Below are positions 36,691 to 47,000 of a DNA stretch of 64,000 bases, piece by piece. Below the pieces are notes generated by a model that was not told the origin of the DNA, did no database searches, and was given only the letters and a program-made list of their open reading frames with translations. A program made the position numbers and the translations under genes. The DNA comes from Halohasta litchfieldiae (GTDB lineage Archaea > Halobacteriota > Halobacteria > Halobacteriales > Haloferacaceae), in the NCBI RefSeq assembly GCF_002788215.1, contig NZ_CP024845.1:1488001-1552000 (forward strand). Direction: 5' to 3'. Numbering within the stretch: position 1 is the stretch's first letter; every line of letters begins with the position of its first letter.

Positions 36691-37457
36691 GACACACCCA
36701 CCACTGTTTCAGCAATTTAACAACGGCGTCGACGGGGAAGATCTCGGACAGAAACACAAGACACCCACCACTGTTTCAGCAATTTATTTGCCTAGAAAGA
36801 CAATAACATCCAAAAATTAAAGAAAGTATGAAAATCATTTAAAATAAGATAACTGATCAATACTCGTTTTGGGAGCAGATCATAGTTCCTTCGGAAGATC
36901 AATTACACCTGTCTAGAGTCAAGTGACGAGGACTCAACCGGTTCTCTCTGTGAATGGCCTCGGGGTCAAGCCGCGAAACTTTCCATAATTTAGTCGGACA
37001 CTCCCACACTTAGCTTGGTAGTCTCGAACGATCGAATGAGTGACGACCGAAGCGTCTACAGCTCCTGATACTTACTGTCGTACATTTATCTGTTCGCGCT
37101 TTCGTGACAAGAAGTTCGAGACCCCCACCACCGTTTCAGCAATTCACCTAGATTAGAGGGAAGGTTAGAAAGTAGGTTAAATTCTAGAGGTTATGCTGAA
37201 AGTAGTTTAGCTTATAAACGGATCAAAATATGATAACTAGTTTAGTGTAAAATCACATTAGAAGGCTTCTACTATTACACTTACTACTACTAGACGAAAA
37301 CGTTATATTATAATAATAGTAGCTGTTGTTACTCTAGCCAAAACGGGTTTTATACAACCTAAACTACGTGTATTCATTCTGTATAGTGTACCTAACCCAT
37401 ATCTACCTTCTTCCTCTTTTTCACACGAGAATTGCTGAAACAGTGGTGTGGGTGTGG
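36691..37457. other. oriC2: replication origin 2 (repeat CACCCACCACTGTTTCAGCAATTT)
   Basis: Copies at 36691-36720, 36760-36786 and 37120-37146 (plus strand) and 37427-37457 (minus strand) around very AT-rich DNA (37150-37420). Outlying copies at 38915-38941 and 40729-40755 lie beyond the initiator gene. The repeat differs from that of origin 1 after the common CCACCACT core. The initiator gene follows directly. Confidence 0.8.
36950..36985. repeat. orphan IS200/IS605-type end hairpin
   Basis: GTGAATGGCCTCGGGGTCAA followed by GCCGCGAAA, related to the hairpins at 7304 and 40864. No transposase attached. Confidence 0.4.
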
Positions 37458-37548
37458 TCAGTCTATTTCCCATCGAACTACCTATTAAAGACATTTAGGA
37501 CATTCCTGCAACGGGGGTTTTATTATGTCTTGCTTAGAGGTTCTGTGT

Positions 37549-38874
37549 ATGACCGAGTTCTCGGATATGTCACCTATCTTTCAACAGGAAGAAGTTCTTC
37601 GTGAAGAATATCGCCCTAACGATCTCCCAGAACGAACCGACGAAATGGAGGATCTCCATATGTCGTTGGCTCCTGCCGCCCGAGGAGTCGGTGCTAATAA
37701 CGTGTTTCTCCACGGGAAAGCTGGCCAAGGGAAAACTGCTGCTGCGAAAGCAAAGCTCTCTGAACTTCAGGCACACGCTGAGGAGGAATCTGACCACTTA
37801 GATCTTACGACAGCATATGTCTCCTGTGAATCTCACGACCTCTCGACATCATATAAAACCGCTTCGCGCATCTACCAAGAACTCACCGGCAACAGTCGTC
37901 CAACAGGCTACGCGACAGATGTAGTGATGGACATGATGTTCGAGGCAATGAACGATATTGGTGGCACGATTATCATCGTCCTCGACGAAATCGATACCCT
38001 CGGTGATGACGACAGGATTCTCTATAGTCTTCCCCGAGCCCGAGCCCAGGACTACGTTGAAGATCACGTCTACCCCAGTATCATCGGTATCAGTAATGAC
38101 CTCCAGTGGCGAGATAATCTCAGTCCGAAAGTGAAGAGTTCACTGTACGATGATTCTGTGCTTTTTTCACCATATGATGCGACACAACTCCAACAGATTC
38201 TCCGCCGGCGCGCAGCGAAGGCGTTTCGCGATACCGAACTTATCCCACTCAACGAACCCGACACCGATGGAGATTTGAATGGAACTGTCGTCAAAATTGA
38301 TCAATCCGAACGAGAGTATTTGTTCCGAAGTAGTGTGTTAACCGACGACGTAATTCCTCTCATCGCTGCGCTCTCGGCACAGGATACTGGAGATGCTCGA
38401 CAGGCCATCAAATACCTTCGTAAGGCTGGTGAATTGGCAGATAAACACGGTGATGATCGAGTTAGTGCGGATCACGCTCGCGAAGCTCAAGCACTTGTAG
38501 AACGGGAAGCCGTCGTCGAGGCAATGCGAGAAATGACGACACAAGCCCATCTCGCCCTTGCCGCCCTCACTGCTTTAGAACTCTCTGGGGATGCTCCTGT
38601 CCGAGCAAAACCGATCTACGGTGTGTACAAGAGTGTTGCCTCACGAATTGATGCTGACAAACTCGGTCAGCGCCGATTTAAAGACCATCTCCGTGAACTC
38701 GATATGCAGGGAATCGCCGATGGAGAAAAGGTGACGGCAGGTTCGATCGGTGGGCCAGCATGGGAGTACCAGCTGCAAGTTGATACCGAGATCGCAGTCG
38801 AAGTTATCAAGGATACGACTCGATTCGCAGATATCGATTTTGAGCGCATCAGTGCTGATCGACCGAACGCCTAG
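37549..38874 (+). CDS. orc2: Orc1/Cdc6 replication initiator (origin 2)
   Basis: A 441-residue AAA+ initiator: Walker A GKAGQGKT (residues 56-63), Walker B IIIVLDEID, sensor GISNDLQWRD, and a C-terminal winged helix (from about residue 345). I chose the ATG at 37549; an earlier in-frame start adds eight residues. It is clearly diverged from the initiator at 4061-5317, in line with a different cognate repeat. A 20-residue insertion (NEPDTDGDLNGTVVKIDQSE) between AAA+ subdomains is unusual. Confidence 0.9.
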   Translation: MTEFSDMSPIFQQEEVLREEYRPNDLPERTDEMEDLHMSLAPAARGVGANNVFLHGKAGQGKTAAAKAKLSELQAHAEEESDHLDLTTAYVSCESHDLSTSYKTASRIYQELTGNSRPTGYATDVVMDMMFEAMNDIGGTIIIVLDEIDTLGDDDRILYSLPRARAQDYVEDHVYPSIIGISNDLQWRDNLSPKVKSSLYDDSVLFSPYDATQLQQILRRRAAKAFRDTELIPLNEPDTDGDLNGTVVKIDQSEREYLFRSSVLTDDVIPLIAALSAQDTGDARQAIKYLRKAGELADKHGDDRVSADHAREAQALVEREAVVEAMREMTTQAHLALAALTALELSGDAPVRAKPIYGVYKSVASRIDADKLGQRRFKDHLRELDMQGIADGEKVTAGSIGGPAWEYQLQVDTEIAVEVIKDTTRFADIDFERISADRPNA

Positions 38875-38944
38875 TCTTGTTGGTGAGCGGGTCTCGAACC
38901 AATATTAGGCTCCTCAACACCCCCCACCATTTCAGCAATTTCAA

Positions 38945-39010
38945 GTGAACTACCCCTGCCTACTTCGCTCACCTAACGGTTCGCTTCGTTGAGGCAGGGG
39001 CTTCCAAGTC
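38945..39010 (-). ncRNA. predicted omega (guide) RNA region of tnpB
   Basis: TnpB nucleases use an RNA from the right end of their element; its 3' part beyond the end acts as guide. The hairpin here overlaps the tnpB stop region as usual. Inferred from family knowledge and position only; the RNA itself is not shown by sequence. Confidence 0.4.
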
Positions 39011-40113
39011 GGCTCGCAAGCATACCGTGGCAGAGGCTTGGTCAGCACCGCTCGGTCCGAGCACAGGTTCACAGACTGCGCCGAGACTGGATAGTGGGCA
39101 CGCGATGTCCTTACCCAATCCTTTCTTTGCGATGTTCGTCGCACCGTTCTTGTCCGCGTTGTCGTCCAACCCGCACTCATGGCACAGGTGTTGGCCCTGT
39201 CCCTTGCGGGTCGTCGCTTCCTGCTCGCCACACCGCCAACACGTCTGACTCGTCATATACTCGTTCACGGACTTCACTGCGATACCCGCGAACATCGCCT
39301 TATACTCGATGTAGGTCTTGAGCGTATGATGTGGCATCGAGTGGAGCCGACGATTCATCTCCGCGCCGAGGTCTTGATTCTGGATACCTTCGAGATCCCC
39401 GACCACGATAAGCGCGTCACACTCTTTTGCTTCCTCCACGATGGCGCGTGAAATCTTGTGGAGGCGGTCGTTCACCTGACGGTACTCCTTCACCTTGACC
39501 GACTGGAGCGTGCCGTAGGCTCCTTTCTCTTGCAGGCGAGTGCGAAGGTCATGATGATGACGGCGGATGCGGCGAATTTCTCTGCCGTAGAACTCGGTGT
39601 TGCGGGATGGCAACGCCACCGACGTTGCTACCCACCGAACACCGAAATCCACGCCGATAACACCGCCGTACTCCTCGCTGACTTCCACCTCTTGCTGAAC
39701 CGTCAGGTGGGCGTAGTAGTCCCCATTTACCCGAACAATTTTTGAGTCCTTCACGTCGGCTTCGTCTGGAATCTCGTCGTGCGGTTGAATCGGGACGTTC
39801 ACGCCACCCCAGACCTGCGATACGGGGAGTTTCAGCCACCAGTCCGTCAGGTCGGTATCGTGCTGTTCCACGTCAACACCAACGTCGAACACGTCGTTAC
39901 GGATGAACCACGGGTAGTCGTGGTCGTCGCGCAGGTTGTCGGTGTCCACGTAGGCATCGGCGCATTGTTTCGTGGCCGAGTAGAGATCTGCTTCCTCGTC
40001 ACCACGAATGTATCGCTGGAACGCCTCATACTCGTGGTTGATGGCGTCAAGTTTCGACTGCGTTAGGTCGTTGGTGAAGATTTTTGCCACGACCGTTTTC
40101 TCGGCAGTCTGTT

Positions 40114-40117
<4 letters not shown>
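38969..40117 (-). CDS. tnpB: TnpB RNA-guided nuclease of IS200/IS605
   Basis: A 382-residue TnpB: RuvC Asp in GGVIGVDFGVRW, Glu in LIVVGDLEGIQN, a zinc finger (QTCWRCGEQE and HLCHECGLDD) and the last Asp in NADKNGATNIA. All catalytic residues are present. TnpB cuts the donor-free target to retain the element. The last 50 residues extend into the end hairpin. It overlaps tnpA by ATGA. Confidence 0.9.
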
Positions 40118-40579
<462 letters not shown>

Positions 40580-40863
40580 TCATGTAATTCTTTGGTTAGG
40601 GTGTGCGATTTCGTGGGGTGCCTAATTTCGTGTCGGCTGTATCCCCGCCCTACTGCGCTACTCGGTCGCTACGCTCCCTGCGTTGCTCCTTGAGGACGGG
40701 GACTTAGCCTTGCAAGAGTTAAATCGGAGGGCCACACCACCGTTTCATAAATTTTTTTCTGACAATCAGTGCTAGCGTCACTTGGTACCTGTATGGGACG
40801 TCGAATGTTGGCCGGCTGGTGATCTCTTGAGGGTATCGAACCACTTTTTGAACATTTCCACGT

Positions 40864-40914
40864 CTACAGATAAGCAAGGCGAGTGCCTCGGGGCTTGACC
40901 GCGAGGTGGTTCAC
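40864..40914. repeat. orphan IS200/IS605-type end hairpin
   Basis: GTGCCTCGGGGCTTGACCGC followed by GAGGTGGTTCAC, the same family as 7304 and 36950, ending in TTCAC. Directly after it ATAAGAGCG resembles an IS1595 end. Confidence 0.45.
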
Positions 40915-40930
40915 ATAAGAGCGCCTTGTG

Positions 40931-40970
40931 TTAACCAACAAAACGAGTATAAGATAGATTTGTTGGTTAA
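40931..40970. promoter_or_regulatory. palindrome TTAACCAACA/TGTTGGTTAA, second copy
   Basis: Arms extend to 13 bp here (GTTAACCAACAAA / TTTGTTGGTTAAC). Matches 3438-3478. The IS1595 element inserted at its right edge, so the gene it might have controlled is separated or lost. Confidence 0.45.
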
Positions 40971-40977
40971 CCTGTTG

Positions 40978-42023
40978 CGCTCTTATGTAGAAACGTGGAA
41001 AGTCCATATAGCTACGGTCTACGGTGTCAAATGAGGGAGTATGTCCTCCTCAGATCCAGCCTTCGGCCGGATGCTTCGCCAGCTTGTCGATCTGGGCGTG
41101 ATCACAATCAACACGGAGCCGCTCGATGCGGCCATCGAGCGGCGACTCAAGCAGTTCTGGGAGAGTACAACCTGCCCTCGGTGCGGCAACCCAAGCCTCT
41201 ACACTTGGGAATCATCTGACCGAGTCTGCTGTCGCAATTGTCCGTTTAAGCCCGTCTATACCTACGGTACACCGTTTCACGAGAAACACCTCTCCTGCGG
41301 AGAGGTGCTTCTCGCGTTCATGCTCTATGCGGATACCTTGCTGAATATCTCGGATATCGAGGTCATACTAGATCGTGCGTACAAGACGGTCTTCTATGCG
41401 ATTCGAGAGGTTGAAGCCGCGGTTCACCGGGGCTTCCCCCTCGTCTGGAGTCAGTTCCAGCACGCGATCTCTGGACCAACGCAGATCGACGAGTCTGGAA
41501 AGGTCTGTTCCGGATTCAAAGGCCAAGACCCGCCGCGAGACAGCCGTCATCGCGGCGGGTCGTCCCGGACTGGACGATCACGCTGGAAAGGTCGTCACGG
41601 CGATCAACTGACGCTCGTCGCGGCCTGCCGCGACGCGCTCCGAGTGATTCAGGGGAAACTTGGTATCGACTATGACACCGATTTAGAGCCTGTAATAGAG
41701 GAAACTGCCGACCTCTCCCAGCCGCTGGGAGAGGTCTGGACAGACGGTCTCCAAGCATATCGTCGGATGGAACACGACCACAAGATCGTGATTCACGACG
41801 AGACGTACGTCTCGTCAGAAGGAATCCACATCAACCAAGTGGAGTGCTTATTTTCGCTTGTCAAGCCGTGGCTCCGGAAGTTTCGCGGCCTCTCCAAGCA
41901 CGGCTTGGAGCAGGCCGCTCACACCTTCGGCATCGTCCGCTCAGTGAATCTCGTCGGCGCATCGTTCGAATTCCTCGTCGACTGCCTTGCTATTGGGGGA
42001 TTCCACAGCTCTACATAAGAGCG
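40978..42023 (+). mobile_element. IS1595-family element with 8-bp target duplication
   Basis: Terminal repeats CGCTCTTATGTAGAAACGTG (left) and CGCTCTTATGTAGAGCTGTG (right, reverse complement). Target duplication ACCTGTTG at 40970-40977 and 42024-42031. Length 1046 bp, one transposase gene. Confidence 0.9.
41041..42018 (+). CDS. IS1595-family transposase
   Basis: A 325-residue ISXO2-type enzyme: N-terminal zinc ribbon (TTCPRCGNPSLYTW, RVCCRNCPFK), DDE-type core with TQIDESGK, VWTDGLQAYRR and HINQVECLFSLVKPWLRKFRG (Asn/Glu region typical of the family). Intact; probably mobile. Confidence 0.9.
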   Translation: MSSSDPAFGRMLRQLVDLGVITINTEPLDAAIERRLKQFWESTTCPRCGNPSLYTWESSDRVCCRNCPFKPVYTYGTPFHEKHLSCGEVLLAFMLYADTLLNISDIEVILDRAYKTVFYAIREVEAAVHRGFPLVWSQFQHAISGPTQIDESGKVCSGFKGQDPPRDSRHRGGSSRTGRSRWKGRHGDQLTLVAACRDALRVIQGKLGIDYDTDLEPVIEETADLSQPLGEVWTDGLQAYRRMEHDHKIVIHDETYVSSEGIHINQVECLFSLVKPWLRKFRGLSKHGLEQAAHTFGIVRSVNLVGASFEFLVDCLAIGGFHSST

Positions 42024-42035
42024 ACCTGTTGCGCT

Positions 42036-42470
42036 CTAATTGAGCCAACAATTTCTACCACTCCTGGTAGACGGCCACTGCCTGCCGGCGGCCACTGCCT
42101 GCCGGACTAGTGCCTCGTGGGGATCACACGCCTTGCGATGGTCTGCGGCCTGTTCGAATACTTGCTCAATACTGGTGTCTTGTACGATTACGAGAGCAGT
42201 GGCCGCAACCGAGGGGCTCCGGGAGGCACCACGAGAACAATGGACTAGCACTGTCTCGCCGGATTCAAGCGCCGAGACCAGTGTGTCGACGGCCGTCTCA
42301 AACTGTGATCGATCGTTTTGTGGACCGTCGGTAAGCGGGACCTGCCTCACTGACACTGTCTCTGGAAACCCGGTGTCAGGAGGGCTGTGGGTCAGGGAAA
42401 CGACGGTCTCGATGCCGTGATTCTCTAGGAATGCCCCTCTATCAGCGTCTTCGATGGTGCCGACAAACAC
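42036..42470 (-). CDS. dual-specificity protein phosphatase
   Basis: A 144-residue protein with the active-site loop VLVHCSRGASRSPSVAAT (HCxxGxxRS; nucleophile Cys, then Arg) and a general-acid Asp probably in PLTDGPQ. It removes phosphate from Ser/Thr/Tyr residues. The last residues run up to the edge of the IS1595 insertion, and a tandem GGCCACTGCCTGCCGG repeat lies in the 3' end, so the C-terminus may be altered. It lies 23 bases after the FtsZ-like gene on the same strand. Confidence 0.8.
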   Translation of the reverse strand: MFVGTIEDADRGAFLENHGIETVVSLTHSPPDTGFPETVSVRQVPLTDGPQNDRSQFETAVDTLVSALESGETVLVHCSRGASRSPSVAATALVIVQDTSIEQVFEQAADHRKACDPHEALVRQAVAAGRQWPSTRSGRNCWLN

Positions 42471-42493
42471 GACTCAGCAACCCGGTCCATGTA

Positions 42494-43195
42494 TCACATC
42501 CTCCGTAGCAGTGTCAATCGGCACTTGGATGGGTCGTCGAATGTCGTCTGGCCGGTGACGATTTCCGGAGTCTCGAACTGGGCTTCGAGCGTTTCTGCGT
42601 CCGCTAGCGTGAATTCGGAGCCAGCCTCGACATACCCCAGTACCACCTCTTCGGGACCACCACAGTCGTCGACGAGTGCAGCAAGTTCTTCACGAGTGCG
42701 GACTGCCCGGGACAACGTTATGACGCCGGCTTCTCGCAGGTTCGAGTTGATATGAGCGTAGTCTGCGTGTAGCATCATCGGCTGGGAAAACAGTGTGAAT
42801 ACGTCCGTTGCGTGTTCTCTAATCTTCCCCTCTTGTTCGAGTGGAACAACGGTCCCGAAGGCACCTTCGAGACGGGCCAGATCGGTCGCCGTTGGGTCAC
42901 CGTTGACGACGGCTATCGTGACGGCATCGCTAGCACACGCATCACCAACACGAACTACAGTGTCGACGGCATCGTCTACCGCCGCGCTCCCCGTTGTGAC
43001 GACGACGTCGAACTCCGAAAACTGGTCGTCGGTGACCGACCCCGTGCAGTCGACGACGGCGTCGGCTGGGTCCGGAACTTCGTCCGGAACCATCGTGGCA
43101 CTTGCGTCACGACGTTCGATGCCGTCACCGATGCGCTCGGCACCGGTGGCGCCGATTCCGACGAAACACGAGCGTGTTCGGAACTGGTCGTCCAT
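42494..43195 (-). CDS. degenerate FtsZ/tubulin-like protein
   Basis: A 233-residue protein. CFVGIGATGAERIGDGIER at the start looks like a nucleotide-binding first loop, and the second half (GTVVPLEQEGKIREHATDVF, LHADYAHINSNLREAGVITL) follows the FtsZ pattern after the GTPase domain (P-N-D-x-L region, D-Y/F-A-D-x-x-x-x-x-x). The canonical GGTGTG signature is replaced (VVTTGSAAVDDAV), so GTPase activity is doubtful. It forms an operon with the phosphatase. The assignment is by remote pattern. Confidence 0.45.
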   Translation of the reverse strand: MDDQFRTRSCFVGIGATGAERIGDGIERRDASATMVPDEVPDPADAVVDCTGSVTDDQFSEFDVVVTTGSAAVDDAVDTVVRVGDACASDAVTIAVVNGDPTATDLARLEGAFGTVVPLEQEGKIREHATDVFTLFSQPMMLHADYAHINSNLREAGVITLSRAVRTREELAALVDDCGGPEEVVLGYVEAGSEFTLADAETLEAQFETPEIVTGQTTFDDPSKCRLTLLRRM

Positions 43196-43477
43196 CTGTT
43201 TGGAGGTGCGAGGTGCTCTATCTTAGTTCTCAATCTCACTCTTCTGCTGTCTTGCTGTTCCTCTCACCACTGATCGCCGCGTCGGGCGGTCGACTGAGGA
43301 ACTCACCAGATGAGTCGATAGCCAATTTATACTCTATGATAGCACCGAAAACAGCCTACGAGAGCGAGCGGAGATGCGTGAATAACAACTAGTACTAGTT
43401 ATACAACACCCGTAACCATATATTTTTGTTGGTAATGGCTTGGTGTGTTTATATTGGTTGTATCTTTGACTCCTAGC

Positions 43478-43768
43478 TTACTGTGTCGACCTTGGTGTAC
43501 AGTTGTGCTGGGCGATCCGTTCGGGAAGTCCAGTCCGACCACACACAGGACACTCAACGAGTGGGGTTGGTGTGCAATCACTACGCGAGTTGGAGATGTC
43601 GATCTCGATCTCGTCGAGTGGGTCGCGGCTTACGATCTGCCACGAACCGTCTACCCACTCATAGATGAGGTGCCAGTATCCTGATCCGTCGGATCGAGAG
43701 CAATACTGGTGCTTCCGTGTTGGTTGGTTTCGACGCGTCGTAATTATCTCTAGTATCGTATTCTTCAT
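43478..43768 (-). CDS. small protein with C-terminal GLPERIA-type zinc finger
   Basis: A 96-residue protein; the first 70 residues form a beta-rich domain (YWHLIYEWVDGSWQIVS), the end is VECPVCGRTGLPERIAQHNC, a C-C-H-C zinc finger. The same finger with two lost ligands is in the protein at 23232-23744. Function unknown. Confidence 0.6.
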   Translation of the reverse strand: MKNTILEIITTRRNQPTRKHQYCSRSDGSGYWHLIYEWVDGSWQIVSRDPLDEIEIDISNSRSDCTPTPLVECPVCGRTGLPERIAQHNCTPRSTQ

Positions 43769-44028
43769 GGTCTTATTTATATTACAACTGCAATATTAAC
43801 AAATAAAAATAATATACTCAGGCGTTCGAAGCCATACAAAGTCGCAACCACCATACATGAGATAATCTTATTCAGCAGACCCGAAGCCACTCGGCAAAGC
43901 CGAAGAGATACTCCAGGATGCAGTCTCACGAGGCGAGATCTACTCTCCGGCGTTTGAGTCAGACGGCCAGTATGTGATCAACGACCCCGCCACAGACGAG
44001 GGCCCAGAGATCACCCGGAAACTCGGCG

Positions 44029-47000
44029 GTGAAACCACCGACGACAACGACGATGACGATGATGGAGGCGACAACGGAGACGGTGAGCAATCAATCGACA
44101 CCGAGACTGCAGACGACAGCCCAGCAACCACGGGTGAGGAAGGTGGGGAAAGTGCTGAGAGTGAAAATGGAAGTGATGGGGCCGACACCTCGAACACGTC
44201 AGACGAAGCCCCCGCACAGACTGCCGCTGACACAGACGCCGCAGAATCGGCTGGTGAGCAATCGGACGCCGAAGCCGATACATCCTACCACCGACACAGA
44301 CGAACCGCAGACAGCGGCCAACACAGACGGGACTGCCGAGACCACAGCAACTAGCGACGATCAAGACGCCGACGCCGACGAAGACGACACCGCAACACCC
44401 ACCGACGAGTCGACGGAGACTGAATCAGAGACGGGGGAAGAGACCGAGACAGACACGACTCCCACCAAGACCAAACAGGACTATCTTGATGAAGACTACT
44501 CGGAACTCGAAGCCGAACTCGCCGTCGACCCACCCGAAGAACACCGGATCAAGGCGGCAATGGCAGCGGCTATCGAATTCTTCCACCAACAGCTTGACGC
44601 CGAGATCCCTGAAAACAGAGAGTGGAACCGCGACAACCCCAACGCCGCCTACCGCAAACCCGAAACGCCACGGGAATACTTCCGCGATCCGGAATACGAC
44701 GCCGACACCAGCACCGCCGTCGAGTTCAACGAGCGGGCTGACCTAATCAAACAGAACCTCACTGCCGAGGATGGACGGGCCGAATACGAAATCTCGCCAG
44801 CTGCGAGTCGGGAGATCGATGCAACGACTGCGAGTAATGACTCAGTAATTACTTCTGACGAAGACGGCGACCAGAGTAATGACTCAGTAATTACTCCCGA
44901 CGAAGACGGCGACCAGAGTAATGACTCAGTAATTACTCCCGACGAAGACGCTACCGACGCCGACGACAGCGAATCCATGGTCCTGTACAACTACCAGACA
45001 CGGGACAACCGTGGGTGGAGTCCCGAGACAATCGAATCGAAGAAACTCGGCTGGGCCCCACGCGATACCGACTCGCTGCGCGAACACCTCCTGGATGAAG
45101 GCTTCTCGATCAAGGAGTTGTTTGCGACCGGCCTGTTCAACGATATTGGCGACGGTGGGCTGTTGCCGTTCATGCAGGCCCGTTACATCATCCCGTATTT
45201 CGACGCCGATGGTGAGCCCGTGTTCCTGATCAGTCGGTCGATAGACACCGACATGGAACAGGACAAACAATCGGACTTCCACCGCCCGACAAAATACCTC
45301 AAGCCCAAAGAGGCCCACATCGAAGAGCCGATCTACGGCACCGAGACCATCGAGGAAGGCAAACCACTGGTCATTACCGAGGGGATTGCCGATGCAATCA
45401 CCGCCCACGAACACGACATCCCGTGTATCTCGCCGGTGACTGTCCAATTCAAAGACGAACACTACCCCATCCTGCGTGATCTAATCGTCTCGAATGACGT
45501 GCCACAGGTCTTCATCATTCAGGATGCCGACCCACCGACTACCTCAGTCCCAGAGCGGTTCACCCCGGAGTACGCCGCTAACTACGACCCCGAGGAAGAC
45601 GCAGACAAACGGGAACCAGTTGAGATTGACTCCCTGGAAGACGACAACGCCGACCGAGCGATTACGGTCAACCAGAAAGGCCCCGGATTCAACGGCGCAC
45701 TGAAAACCGCCCTCGAACTTGACGAGGAAGCGCGCAGACGCGGCGCTGAGCGAAGTCAGTCCCAAGACGGTACAGACACCGACCAGTCGGAGGAAACGGA
45801 GACAGCGGATCAAATTCACACCGTCGAAGGCGAAGCTACACCAAGCGCCGTAGCCGACCGCGAGAGCCACCGGGTCCACCCCGAAGCCTGTGGGTATGCA
45901 ACTCCCGACCGCGCCTTCGAGACCTACCTCATTGAGTTGCCACGGTTTGGCGAGATCAAATACGATCTCGATGATTACCTCTCGGATGGGCTAGCGACGG
46001 TCGCCCCACCAGCGATGTGGGCCAGCGACCACGTCGACAGACTCACCCCGACGACCGACTGGGTGACCAACCTTGCCTTGGATGGGGACCTTGCATACGC
46101 AGATCCCCAACGGTATGTCGACACACCAGCAGTCGGTGGGCTCACTGTCGACAGCGAGGCCGACGACACCACCACCTCACAGACGGTCCCACTCAGACAG
46201 ACAGTGTTGAATTACCTCCCGACGATCACCCCCAACCACACCGCGTTGAGCGAGTCGGTCGAGGCTCCATATCTCGATACGACAGGCAGTGGATTCGACT
46301 CGGATCTCCCGAGCATGGAAGGCGGTTCATCTACGGATGCTGATATGTGGGACCTGACGTGGCGTGACGTGTTCGGCCTGGACGAAGGCTACCGAGGCGT
46401 CAGTCCGTTCGGACATATCGGAGAGTCGAGAGATTACTTCGTCGTGATCTCTCCCGAGAAGGCCTACTGCCACAAACGCAAGGTGACCTACACACCCAGT
46501 ACGGGGGTGCTTGTTCGGGAGGGTGAACGCTTCCCAGAAGACCCTGAAGGACAGCTCTCGGATTGGGAGCAGTTCGTCTATTGGGCCTCCCTCAGAGAAC
46601 AAGGAATCGTCGATGATGCACCCCCGAACAAAGCCCTGCTTGCGTACGCTCGCAAACACGATCTGGCCACCGATGGTGATGGCATCGAAACCATCGACGG
46701 CGAGTACGGTGAGTTCGATGCGCTCACCAAAGAGCGACTGTATCAGGTTTGTGATCATATCGAGGCCGACTACGCTATCGATATCCAGTGGGACCCCTAC
46801 GGTGACAGGCATACGGAATCTGATACAACAGACACGTCAGCAGATAACGATGGATCGACTAAGCAATCCAATGATAGCCCACAAGACAGTCAGGCTGCGT
46901 CGACTTCCGATACTGATTCGACGTCGACTGACAGTGGGGCTACGACCGGTGAGGGTGAGACCGATCCCGCAGTCGAACAGTACCTCGCTGATGACGACGA

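Noticed and set aside
36691-37457. Origin-2 repeats as a CRISPR array
   Set aside because: Repeats occur in both orientations with very unequal spacing and no cas gene is near; no CRISPR array was found in the window.
44833-44950. 42-bp repeats as iterons
   Set aside because: They are in frame in the Rep linker and encode a regular acidic repeat, so a coding minisatellite explains them.
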